Source: Microstegium vimineum (Eukaryota > Streptophyta > Magnoliopsida > Poales > Poaceae). Taken from it: DNA of 64,000 bases. The stretch covers positions 11,594,818 through 11,658,817 of the forward strand of contig CM039134.1 of NCBI GenBank assembly GCA_022036555.1, in the 5' to 3' direction. The position numbers and the translations under genes are program-made. This document shows positions 32,735 to 43,057 of the stretch, in pieces (the stretch's first letter is position 1; every line of letters begins with the position of its first letter). Under the pieces are notes generated by a model. It made no database searches, was not told where the DNA came from, and worked only from the letters and a program-made list of their open reading frames with translations.

Positions 32735-33470
32735 TTCGATTTTTTTTTCAACGAAAGAAGAAATATATTATATGAAACTTGGTATATCAGTACATTACGA
32801 GCACTATGTGTTACAAAATAGTACTCACGTTGTGAATAGCATAACTCAAAACCTAACAAGTTAATCGCTTAGCAGTGTAGATGACCGCACATGTAAACAC
32901 TCGGCAAATGGCCTGACAACGACGACCAACATTACTGTAGGGTCAAATTAAGGATCTTTTTCTTCTTCTTTTTTCTGCCACCAAAGAAAGAGGAAGAGTA
33001 ATCTGAAAAATATTCTCCATACTCTTCCATCGTAGCCAGATCTAACTAAAATAAAACAGAGAAAAGACTGGAGAAAATTATTCCATGACGATGACATCAT
33101 CTCTGCCTTAATGCCGCCGTCCGAAAACAAAAATCTTCATATTGTCATGTCGATAAAGATGTTGACGCCAAAGTTGTTGTCCTCGTCTTCAACGGAGCCA
33201 CCATGGAAAAGACGATTCCACACTCTTCTTGTTCACCGCTGACCTAGAGGAGGAGAGAAGGAGAAGATAAAACTCTAATAAAAAACTTTGACATGAAAAC
33301 ACTAATCCTAATAACTCGATCTACTAGAAAAACCTATTAAAATCAATAGATCTCCACTCTCTTCAGTTTCTCCGGCATGACGCTGGAGGGGAAGGGAGGG
33401 GGCCATCGTGGTGGGGGGTGAAGGGCAGCGGTGGCGGCAGGTGCCTTTCTCCCCCCCGAGGGCGCCCTTA
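32735..33470 (-). repeat. Retroposon-like repeat with A-tail on the minus strand
   Basis: The left edge is a T-run (an A-tail on the minus strand) and the right edge is GC-rich (CATGACGCTGGAGGGGAAGG). A related unit at 54112-54840 has the same arrangement: a T-run, an AT-rich body, then CTTATTAAAAATAATGGAT and a GC-rich edge (ACGCCGAAGAGGAAAGG). The shared layout suggests one dispersed family; class and exact ends are not resolved. Confidence 0.4.
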
Positions 33471-33936
33471 CAGATGTGATCTAATTCTTATTTCTAGATT
33501 ATCTGAGAGGATATGCTAACACCATTCCTATATGTCAGGCACCTGCACAAACTACCAAGAAAGTACAAGTAGACAGCATTCACGAAAAAGAGGATTAGTA
33601 TAGGATTCCAGCTTAGCTTGGTTTTCATTTACTAAGTAAGCACGTGAAGACAGTAAAAGACGAAATTACATGGTGCAGCCGTGCAGTGCAGAGGCATAGT
33701 CACACACATGCAGGCGGCTCCTTCCATCACGCGGAAAAGTACGCAAGGCTAAAGACCAAACCAACCACGGAAGCAAACTTTGAAACAGAAACAGCACAGG
33801 CACGGGCGACCGAGCGACGACCTCACTATCCATCGCACGACGTGGGACGCTACTGTTCATTCACCAGGGGCCAGGCCGCCAGGGGGGCGTCGAGGAACAG
33901 GGAGCCGCCGGCCGTCTCCGCGTCGGCATCACAATA

Positions 33937-34419
33937 TCAGCAGGGCCCGGCCTCGACGACGGTCATCGGCGCCGGCGCCGGCGCCTCGTTGGGCTTTTCG
34001 GCGGCGACCTTGGGCACGGTGACGGTGAGCACGCCGGCCTCCATGGCGGCCCTGACGCCATCGACGACAGCGTCATCAGGCAAGTGGAACCTGCCGAGGA
34101 ACGTGGCGCAGCAGCGCTCGACGTGGTGGCACCTGTCGCCGCGCTCCTCCCGTTGCACGCTGCGCTGGCCGGTGATGACGAGCACGTTTCCCTCGTCCAC
34201 CTCCACGCTCACCTCCTCCTTCTTGACGCCGGGCGGCAGCGCGGCGCTGAAGACGTAGGCGGCCTCCGTGTCCCGGCTCTCGATGTACGTGTTGGCGAAC
34301 GCCGACGTGTCGCTGGCTAGCCACGCGTCGGTGGCCACCGCCGTGCCGAAGATGCTGAACGGGTTCCGCACCCACGATGAGTCCAGAGCCAGCGTGTCCA
34401 AGAACCTTACCAGCGACAT
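33937..34419 (-). CDS. Divergent class I small heat-shock protein (sHSP-3)
   Basis: The 160-residue frame starts MSLVRFLDTLALDSSW and keeps the alpha-crystallin domain: AAYVFSAALPPGVKKEEVSV, then VDEGNVLVITGQRS, FHLPDDAVVDGVRAAMEAGV and LTVTVPK. It is intronless. It differs from the other copies in several ways. There is an extra Pro before PGVKKE. The stretch that reads KWHRVERSSGRF in sHSP-1 becomes RCHHVERCCATF here, adding three cysteines. The C-terminus is an Ala/Pro-rich extension ending EAGPC, in which the usual I/V-x-I anchor is replaced by V-V-E-A. It is likely a cytosolic chaperone with altered assembly or redox sensitivity, but that is inference. The frame is intact, so it is probably a functional diverged paralogue. 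Confidence 0.9.
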   Translation of the reverse strand: MSLVRFLDTLALDSSWVRNPFSIFGTAVATDAWLASDTSAFANTYIESRDTEAAYVFSAALPPGVKKEEVSVEVDEGNVLVITGQRSVQREERGDRCHHVERCCATFLGRFHLPDDAVVDGVRAAMEAGVLTVTVPKVAAEKPNEAPAPAPMTVVEAGPC

Positions 34420-34620
34420 CCTGGATCACGAGCTTGCTTCTCTAGCTAGTTCTACTGCTTCCGATCGAATCCGAGATCCTTGGCAGCAGGCAGCAGCCAA
34501 CCAGATCGTCGATACGGCAGTAGCTAGCTAGCTAGCTAGGTAGAGTAGCTTAGAATGCTTGGAGCTGCTGGGCTTATGGCCTGGCGGCACGGCTATTTAT
34601 GGGTGCTCCGCGCGCGGATA
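34420..34620 (-). promoter_or_regulatory. Promoter/leader of sHSP-3
   Basis: On the minus strand CATAAATAGC (34592-34601) is a TATA box about 175 bases before the ATG. A (TAGC)n microsatellite at about 34522-34541 falls in the leader. Upstream at 34727-34757 are GAA/TTC half-sites (GTTCTCC, CTTCCATGGAGGAAC) that could be a weak heat-shock element. Confidence 0.5.
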
Positions 34621-36598
34621 TGCGCTCCCCGTACGTCGTCTCCATCGAGTGCGCTGCTGTAGTATACTAGTACTCCGTAGTAGTAGTAGTAGTGTGAACA
34701 CGGGTCAATTTGGTAAATTTAATCTGGAGAGTTCCTCCATGGAAGATGTGGAGAACAGTGAGAGAGAGAGACTGCACAGACGACGCCGGCCGGCGGTCAC
34801 CTGCCCACGCCGCCGCCGTCCCATCCGATGGATCGGCCATGGACGGGTGCGATTCGCCGCCGTCTCGCCATCGGCCGGCTTAATGACACGTTTGCGTCAG
34901 CCGTGTGTGAACGGTGTGGCCACTGCACCACGGGGCTCCCCACCCTACGTTATGTTACGTGCAATCGCTGCTGTACGGCCTGTCTCTACGTACGTACGTA
35001 CGCACGAGTGGTCGTGGCCCTTTGGGTGGGCCGGTGCGTTGTTGGTGTCCGTCCTCGCTTCCGCGCCGTCGGAAAGTCCCCAGCGCAGGTAGCGAGTGCT
35101 CGCTGCGGCGTCCTTGTCCGGCAGTTAAGGCAAAGGAAGGCCCGGGCGATGACGACCCGTTCACACTTCTCCCCGGCGGGCTGGCCGGTGTGTCTGTATC
35201 TTGCGCGCGCAAGCGCAACGCCACGTGCGCCTCAATCTCCTCCAGGCTCCAGCTAGCTAGCTGACGTAAGAGTGATGAATGGTTGTAGATTTTTCAGAGA
35301 TGATTATCGGAGCAAATCTCAGCTGCAGGCTGATTTTGATTAATTAAGAGGGGGTAATAGTAGGTGAGTTGTTAAAGCGATCGATCCAGAGGCCTGACGC
35401 TTGTAAGCTTGAGCACCACGATCGAAATCGAAGCGTCTAGTTTTTCCAAACCTTGGGTGTGTACTCTGCCACGTAGTACTATGTCAGAAGATCGATCGAT
35501 GATCGATCATTTGCACATGACGACGGGGGAATCACTTGGACACATGGCGTGCGTTCGTTGGGTCGTTTGGATCGGGAGTCGACGACCATGGCTTGGCTAG
35601 GCTAGGCTAGGCTAGCTAATATCAACGTACTACCTTTCTAACCCTCCCTTCTGAAGCATCTAACCACAGACAGTGTATCTGTGTGCAGAGGAGACTCGAT
35701 CGGGAGAGGAGGACTACTGACTGCACAGCACAGCCAAGGGTCCACGATCGACGCAACGAAACGAAAGCGAGAGGGGACACAACACAGCCATTCAAACGTT
35801 TCAGGTATAGTATAGGAGGAGGACGGGGGGGTTAGGTTCCCCGTTTTTTCCCACCGCCCGGGCCGCATCTCGTACGTGATCCGACGGCACGTACCCCCGC
35901 CCGCCGTGCCGTTGTTTTCGGCGCGCGGCGTCATCTATCAGATCAGCGGATGCGCGCTCGATCAATGGTGACACTGGAGTCGCAACAAATTAAGGGCCGC
36001 AGATTCGCCGTGCCGGGACGGAGAGCCGCCCTCCGCCACGCAAAACATGCAGCAGGCCAGATGGAAGGAGAGAAGAAGGACCGTACGTGGAGAGCCGTGG
36101 TGAGAGGTGCCGGTCATCGGCAGACGCAAGTTTTTTCTCCCCTCCCTGATTAATGCGGCAGAGCAGCTGCATTAATGATGGGGATTTGTCTTTTTGACTT
36201 TTTTGTTTATAATAAGTATATATATCGCTGGAAGATGGTATCGTTCATGATTCAATTTTTGACAGTACCTGATCGAGTACTAGCTACTCCGGTCCGTCCG
36301 TCCAAACGTCCATGTGAAGTTAGGTTTCACCCCCACCTTCTTTCTCCTCATTCCAAATCTGTACTGCAAGTCTATCTCTTGGAAAACCAGCGATAGATGT
36401 ATGCATTGCTAACATGTCAGTCAATGCCATGATACTAACTGCTTTTTTTTTTATTCTTCTTCTTCTTTTTTGGATACAAATCCATTGAAAAACTTTTGCC
36501 TTAGTGGTGAAGCAATAATATGCGGTACTGCTTTGAAGCAGCTTCGTTCGAATGGACCGGTGATTTTGAGAGGGCCAAGATAAGGGTTAGGTTGGCAC
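34621..36598. other. Intergenic with microsatellites, no gene recognised
   Basis: Contains (TAG)n at about 34676-34693, (GTAC)n near 34986 and (GGCTA)n near 35594-35616. Open frames at 34.8-35.3 kb overlap in several phases in GC-rich DNA and lack domains. The sequence to 36.45 kb shows nothing supportable. Confidence 0.45.
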
Positions 36599-36817
36599 CA
36601 GTGTTGGCAAGCCAAGCGCCTCTGCGGTGGGCTGTTTTTTTTTCGCAAGCATAGCTAATGGAAGGGGTGTGAGAATTTAAAAAATGATTTGTATGGTGTA
36701 GAGTTTTTGCAGCTTTATCATGAACCGAAATAAAGAATCTACCGATGCCGTAAAAGAACACCTGGAGGCTCATTGCGTGGGCAGCCCACCGCAGAGGCGC
36801 TTGGCTTGCCAACACTG
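36599..36817. repeat. Perfect 36-bp inverted repeat around a 147-bp loop
   Basis: 36599-36634 (CAGTGTTGGCAAGCCAAGCG...) and 36782-36817 are exact reverse complements over 36 bases. No TIR-type target duplication was identified. The minus-strand frame across the left arm and its flank continues to 36.45 kb without a known domain. It may be a foldback derived from a larger repeat or a hairpin RNA source. Confidence 0.9.
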
Positions 36818-36959
36818 GCGACTGTTTTACCAAAATATAATGGAGCCGTCGTCACTTGTCAAAATGTGTCAAGTATATATGTGTGGTGTTTGTTGGGCTA
36901 TGATTATTTGATATATTGATTTTTTGTGGTTGAAAAAACTTGCAGATAGTGAAAATTAC

Positions 36960-37172
36960 TCTGCTCACGCTTGATTGCATTAATGATTAAAGCCTCAAAG
37001 TGTTAAAATTTGTACTTATAAAAGTTTTTAACTAGGATAAAACTACTTGTAAATTTAATCAAACTTGAGATACTTCAACTTCCCAAGATTTTTGGAATGA
37101 TTTATAATTTAGAATTCAACTCCCCAAGATTTTTGAAATGATTTATAATTTAGAATGAAGGGAGTAGTATTC
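36960..37172. mobile_element. Stowaway fragment with a duplicated end
   Basis: The right end ends ATTTATAATTTAGAATGAAGGGAGTA, a Stowaway terminus. The terminal stretch CCCAAGATTTTTG.AATGATTTATAATTTAGAAT occurs twice in tandem (about 37082-37117 and 37123-37158). The left end is not clear. Confidence 0.6.
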
Positions 37173-37236
37173 TAGAAAAATCTAATATTAAATCTACAAG
37201 AGCTATGATTTTTTATCCAAGCAAAATAGACCGTGG

Positions 37237-37488
37237 TGTTATGAAATATTAAGGTGGAGGTCCATAACCCCTATACCATTGAAGTTACAACCTTCATGAT
37301 TCAATGGTGTAACTCTCCTTGTATTTATTCTTGTAACTCCATCCCTCATATGAAGCTATATATATGAGGGCTTATGTATTGTAAAGGATATACGAGAAAA
37401 GAGAACAAATCATTTTTATCCTCTCTACTTCTATTCTACATATTCTTACATACATATTCTTGACAGTGAAACTAGTTATTATATAACA
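37237..37488 (+). repeat. Copia-2 5' LTR
   Basis: 252-bp repeat. A TATATATGAGGG stretch in its second half is followed by a transcript-leader-like segment, and the 3' copy is the same length. Confidence 0.95.
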
Positions 37489-37653
37489 CATCATCAGCAC
37501 GATGTCTCTAAAAGCTATCAAGAACTAGGTAAGGAACTTTACATTGATTATAATATTTTTTCTATGGTAAGAAATTACTGTTTGTATATGTTTTTATATT
37601 TTATTCTTGTATGATTGTTTGAATTTCGCAATCTATATATTTTGTAGTTTACT

Positions 37654-38688
37654 ATGTCATATCTTGCCAAGCTTGATTTCACGGCTCTAGATATTTCGGG
37701 AAAGAATTACTTGTCATGGGTGCTAGATGCTGAAACTCACTTGAATGCCAATGGGCTTGGTGATGCGATCAAAGAAAAAAATAATGTAGCTAGCCAAGAT
37801 AAAGCAAAAGCTTTGATTTTCATTCACCGCCACCTCCATAAAGGTTTAAAGGCTAAATACCTTATTGATAAGGATCCCCTTGTTCTTTGGAACAAACTAA
37901 AAGAAAGATTTGATCATCAAAAGACAGTGATCATCCCTAAAGCTCGTTATGAGTGGTTGCACCTAAGGTTGCAAGACTATAAAAGTGTTTTTGAATATAA
38001 TTCAGCCATGTTTAGAATCACATCACTGTTACTACTGTGTGGAGAAAAATTGACAGATGAAGAGATGCTAGAGAAAACATTCTCTACATTCCATGCATCA
38101 AATGTGTTGCTTCAGCAACAATACCGTGAGAAAGGATTCAAGAAATATTCTAAACTTATTTCTTGTTTGCTTGTGACTGAACAAAATAATGAGCTTTTGA
38201 TGAAAAACCATGAAACACGTCCAACTGGTTCAAATTCACCCCCTGAAGTATATGCAACGAGATATGATAATCAAAATAGTGGGAGTGGACGTGACCGTGG
38301 CCGCGGACGTGGACGCGAGCACAGTCGTGGATATGGATATGGTCGTGGTAGAGGAAATTATAGTGTCCAATTCAAGAACATGGGGAATTCCAATAAAAAA
38401 CAAGAAAGAGGAGATAAAGATAAAGGCGAAATTGATGTAACAAAAAATGCATGCCATCGTTGTGGTGGAAGATCCCATTGGGCACCCAACTGTCGCACAC
38501 CCAAATATCTTGTTGATCTCTATCAAGAATCACTTGAGAGGAAGAACAAAAGGATAGAGACAAACTTTGCAAGTGGTAGTGGTAATAATATTTTGGATGA
38601 TAATATGCTCAATGCGACAAATATTGGAGAATATGACCACAAGACTGCAACACATCTTGATGTTTCTGATTTCTTCATCCAAGAATAA
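37654..38688 (+). CDS. gag: Copia-2 gag
   Basis: The intact 344-codon frame begins MSYLAKLDFTALDISGKNYL. It has the copia capsid domain (LSWVLDAETHLNANGL, KLKERFDHQKT, then YEWLHLRLQDYKSVFEYN), an Arg/Gly-rich stretch (GRGRGREHSRGYGYGRGRG) and one CCHC knuckle (CHRCGGRSHWAPNC), and ends HLDVSDFFIQE. Unlike Copia-1 it ends at a stop well before pol: about 170 bp of AT-rich DNA with AATAAA-like words separates the two frames. It makes the particle protein that encapsidates element RNA. Confidence 0.93.
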   Translation: MSYLAKLDFTALDISGKNYLSWVLDAETHLNANGLGDAIKEKNNVASQDKAKALIFIHRHLHKGLKAKYLIDKDPLVLWNKLKERFDHQKTVIIPKARYEWLHLRLQDYKSVFEYNSAMFRITSLLLLCGEKLTDEEMLEKTFSTFHASNVLLQQQYREKGFKKYSKLISCLLVTEQNNELLMKNHETRPTGSNSPPEVYATRYDNQNSGSGRDRGRGRGREHSRGYGYGRGRGNYSVQFKNMGNSNKKQERGDKDKGEIDVTKNACHRCGGRSHWAPNCRTPKYLVDLYQESLERKNKRIETNFASGSGNNILDDNMLNATNIGEYDHKTATHLDVSDFFIQE

Positions 38689-38856
38689 ATGATCTTGTTG
38701 TTAATTTTCTTCATACATGAATAAATGCAATGTAATGGTAGTACCATTAAAGCATGTTTCATCTTATAAATGAATGAATAAAGTTATATTATGTTTTCAT
38801 TTAATTAGTATTCATTTCATATGTTTCACTATATTTCTTTAATAGAGAAGTAATGT

Positions 38857-40003
38857 TTGTTAGTACGTTTTATTTTGAAGAGTATGGATGAACCATTGCC
38901 TCAAGAGCTTGCAAATGAAGAAACTATATGTATTATAGACAGTGGAACAACTCATACTATCTTGAAGAGTAAAATGCATTTTTCCTATCTCATATTACAA
39001 GATGCAGTTGTTCATACTATATCAGAAAGTGCTAAATTGATAGAGGGTTTAGGAAGAGCCACAATAATGTTACCTTGTGGGACAAAGGTAGACATAAACA
39101 AAGCACTTTATTCCCCAAAGTCTCAAAGAAATTTGTTGAGCTTTAAAGATATACGCCAAAATGGCTATCACATAGAGACAATGTGTGGGGATAATGTGGA
39201 GTACCTCAATATAGCAAAGATGTCATCAGGCAAAAAATATGTGTTGGAGAAATTGCCAGAATTACCTTCTGGTTTATACTATACAAGTCTCAAAGAGAAT
39301 GAGTCATATATGGTGGTGGAACAAAAGTTCACCAACCATAACAATTTTATTATTTGGCATGACCGGCTAGGCCACCCCGGATCAGTAATGATGCGAAAAA
39401 TTATTAATAGTTCATGCGGCCATGAATTAAAGAATAAAAGGATTTTTCAATCGAATGACTTCCCATGCATCGCATGCTCTCAAGGGAAACTGATAGTACG
39501 CCCTTCACCGGCTAAAATTGGACATGAGTCCCTCGCTTTTCTAGAGCGCATACAAGGAGATATATGTGGACCAATTCATCCACCAAGTGGACCATTTAGA
39601 TATTTTATGGTTTTGATTGATGCATCAACTAGATGGTCACACGTCTCCTTACTATCAACCCGCAACATAGCATTTGTGCGACTGTTGGCTCAAATAATCA
39701 AGGTAAGAGCTCAATTTCCGGACAATCCAATCAAAACTATACGTTTGGATAATGCTGGTGAATTTACATCAAATAGTTTCAATGAATATTGCATGTCAAT
39801 TAGAATAAGTGTTGAACATCCAGTTGCACATGTTCATACACAGAATGGTCTTGCAGAGTCATTTATTAAACTTCTCCAATTAATAGCAAGACCATTACTT
39901 ATGAAGTCAAAACTGCCAATGTCTGCATGGGGACATGCTATTTTGCATGCAGCAGCATTGATTCGCATTAGGCCAATAAGTTACCATAATTTTTCCCCTC
40001 TAC
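38857..40003 (+). pseudogene. pol: Copia-2 pol, first part: protease and integrase core
   Basis: The frame carries the protease motif CIIDSGTTHTIL, then GAG-pre-integrase with the HHCC zinc site (WHDRLGHPG, then FPCIACSQGK). The integrase core follows with GDICGP, VLIDASTRW, IRLDNAGEFTS and GLAESF, giving the D, D and E catalytic residues. The first in-frame ATG is near 38883. The coding sequence is interrupted at 40003 by the nested 3.05-kb element, inside integrase, and resumes at 43058 in the same protein region. The apparent continuation to 40122 is read-through into the inserted DNA. Confidence 0.92.
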
Positions 40004-43000
40004 TGTCACACCCGTTTTTTAGGAACAAAAACAAGTGCATAAAAGGCTCATGTGCACCCAGGAATAGTCGCACACATGAGTTGACAAATCATAGAAGTAC
40101 CATCACAGTGATTATTACATAGCGAATAAATATTCATTACATAGTCTGAAACAAATAACTTTAACTAAACGAGGATAACTGCGGAAGCTCCAAAGGGACT
40201 GGTTGACTGGTTGACTCCAAGACTAGTACTCGTTGCGGTAATCATCAACCCAATCTTCATCTGTGTTGTTTGAATGCAAGGGTGAGAACATACGTACTCA
40301 ACAAATATAACACGGGGTTCATGAAGCTCAAAAGGGAATGCATGGCTCATAGCGGTGAGCAATTTAAGTAGATCATTTTTTTATTAATATCAACAATTGC
40401 CAACGTAATTTGCATAAGCTCAAATATCCATGATCATAAGGTAAATGACAATGATACAATAAATAAATAACACTTGCGTAAGCCACATAGGAATAAGAAC
40501 CCAATAATTCTGTGAGTTTTCCGAGCCACTCGTGTCCGTGAGCACGGCTATCATGATAGTTTTTAACTCTGATCAGAGGTGTACAACTTTACCCACGAGT
40601 CGTGTTTACCCATTTGCCCGGGTTTGCAACTCCCAAAACACTGCCAAGGTGAGCGGGCAGGGTACACTATGAAGCCTTTCAAGGGTTCGTCTAACAAGTT
40701 AGGGCCGCAAGGTTTCCATGGCAAGGAGATATAGAGCCAACCTGTCCACGGTCACACTCCTTCGCGGCTATGCCCATAGATTAGGAACCACACTATACCC
40801 GTCTCGGCACACCCCTTTCGCGCCATAAAGGTAACCACTGAACGAGCTAGAAAAGGTCCCCATACTGAGCTAAAGCCAGAGCCATATAGCCCTCGTGGTT
40901 GTACTGTATATCCCAGATTTTGCCGACAGATAAGCTCCTAGAATCCAATGTTGCTAAAAAGCGAGTTTTACCATTATTGCATATAGTCATTAACAAGTTA
41001 AGATCATGTACATCTGATATGAGCACTAGCAGTACTAATCGTATGTGGTGGATCAAATCATAGGTGACAAGGTATTCAGGATAACAATCACTAGGATCAA
41101 TCTATGGTAAACAAGGAATATCATGCATATGAATTATGTTATTTGTGAATAGGATAACAAGGATAATCCCATGTTATACTTGCCTTCTTCGAAGTACTCC
41201 TGCTGATCCTGCTGGTCTTGATCAAAGAAAAACTCCGGCTCTTCAACGGGTTGCTCAACGTCTATACCGATCAACAATCAACACCATTCAATCAACGGAC
41301 AATCATACACAAAGCAAACAAGACTATGATTAGAACAGTACACCAACAGTAATAAAATAAGATGAAAAGTTTATAAAACTAATCTACGCATTGCTACGAT
41401 CACATCGATGATTCGTTCACGAAAAACGGAGCTAGAACGACGAAGTTATGAAATAAACGGGATTTCCTATACAGAGATATTAAATTAAATCTAATCATGA
41501 AATTAAACTTTTTCAAATCTAATTAACAGTGGTATAGACATAAAGAGAATTTTATTACGAACCTAACGCAATTTGAACGGGTCAAAAAGGGTTTAAAATG
41601 AGCAAGTTATGGGGTTTTGAAAATAAATGGCAATTCTGTAAATATGATTTTTCATTTTAAAACAAATTGAAATATCGCCGGGAGGAGTTACGCTTTCTGA
41701 AGAAGAAAGCGCATGATTTTTCATTTTAAAACAAATTGAAATATTGCCGGGAGGAGTTACGCTTTCTGAAGAAGAAAGCGCATTCTGGGACTACGCCAAA
41801 GGAGCGTGGGTTCAGACTTGAATCTTACCAGGGTCTCTTTAGCAAAGTGGCAAAACGAAGGGGTATCGAGCTTTCCTGTCCCTCGGATTGAAGATCGACG
41901 GTCAGAATTAGATCAAGGGAGGGAGAGAGGGCTTCGGCCGGTGTCCGAGAGGGAGCAGGGAGGTGGCGCGGCGGTTCTCCATGGATCCCGACGAGGAGGG
42001 CGGCGACACAAGTGGTACTGAGCCTACATGCCACCAAACGGAGAAACGACGGCACCGGAAGAAAGGGCAGGCCGGCGCGAACTCACCCAAACACTTTTCG
42101 CGGCTGGAGAAGTCGCGGAGGAGGCAGGCGACTCGGCGAGGCGGATGCGGGCTCCCTGTGAGCGGTGACACGACGGTGAGGGCAAAGATTCGCAAAATCG
42201 AGCGAGGGAAAAAGGTTCTCGGGGCTCCAAACCTTGTTCCGGTGGAGAGAGTAGGGCTAACGGCCAACCCAGAGCTTGCAGCGGCGTTAAAGGCGGCGGC
42301 GGCGGTGCTCAAGCTCGGGGACGCGCTGCGGCTTTGCTAGGGCGAGATGCAACGGTAGTAGATGGGACTTAGGGAGGCGGCAGGTGTTTTGTAGATGACT
42401 ACCGCGTCCAAAGGCACAAACAGGAAGGAAATCTCGAGAGGCTCGGGATTGGATTCGGTACGGGGGAGGTCGGTGGTTCCGACTCGAGCTCGGCAAGAGC
42501 AGGGGAGGGGGAGGCGATGACGGGTGGGCCAGAGGGGGCAGTGGCACAGAGAGAAAAGGAAAGGGGAAGGCTGACGCGTGGGACCCGGCGTCAGTGGCTC
42601 AAGGAGGAAAGGAAGGCCGCCTCCCTGCGTGCTGGGCCGCAGAGGCAAGTCGGCCCAAGAGGGGGAAAGAAGCCTGCGGCTTGCTCTGGGCCGAGGCCAG
42701 GGAGAAAGGAGGGAGCAGGGCCTGCGGGATGGGGGCAAAGGGAAAAGGCCTTGGGCCTGATTGGAGAGAATGAGAAAGAGAGACAAAGAAAAGTTTTTCA
42801 AATTTCCAGATCTCGGTTTTCAAATAAATTTTTCAAATGCAATTTCAAAAACAAGTTTAAATAAGTTTTCAAAACCACTCAGCACAGAAATCAAAATGCT
42901 CCAGCATGAATGCCCAAACATGTGTCTATATGTCATTTTATTTTCACCAAAACATTATTTATTTTGCAACTAGATTAAATGCATAGACAAGAATTGCATA

Positions 43001-43052
43001 AAGAAACAATTTAATACTATTTTAAAAATCATGCAATTTTTGGAGTGTTACA
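40004..43052. mobile_element. Solo-LTR-like insertion (3.05 kb) inside Copia-2 integrase
   Basis: The unit starts TGTCACACCCG and ends GGAGTGTTACA, giving TG...CA termini, and is flanked by a perfect TCTAC duplication at 39999-40003 and 43053-43057. Removing the unit and one pentamer restores continuity of the integrase-region sequence. No gag or pol frames are inside and the terminal sequences are not repeated within it. It therefore looks like one long LTR left by LTR-LTR recombination, of the size seen in gypsy chromovirus-type elements. A non-autonomous element without coding regions is the alternative. Open frames at 41.8-42.8 kb are GC-rich and overlap on both strands, with no domain recognised. 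Confidence 0.8.
41644..41781. repeat. Tandem duplication, 2 x 69 bp
   Basis: Units at 41644-41712 and 41713-41781 begin ATGATTTTTCATTTTAAAAC and end GAAGAAAGCGC, with one substitution (ATCGCC versus ATTGCC). It lies inside the long solo-LTR-like insertion, upstream of its GC-rich part. Confidence 0.95.
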
Positions 43053-43057
43053 TCTAC

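Noticed and set aside
34840..35260. Three overlapping frames of 89-142 codons at 34.8-35.3 kb
   Set aside because: All phases are open because of GC content; there is no conserved motif.
40080..41350. A separate gene inside the Copia-2 insertion
   Set aside because: Short AT-rich frames only; the unit is fully bounded by LTR-like tips and a target duplication.
42337..42864. Open frames in the GC-rich part of the long LTR-like insertion
   Set aside because: They overlap on both strands, lack domains and lie within an LTR-like unit.
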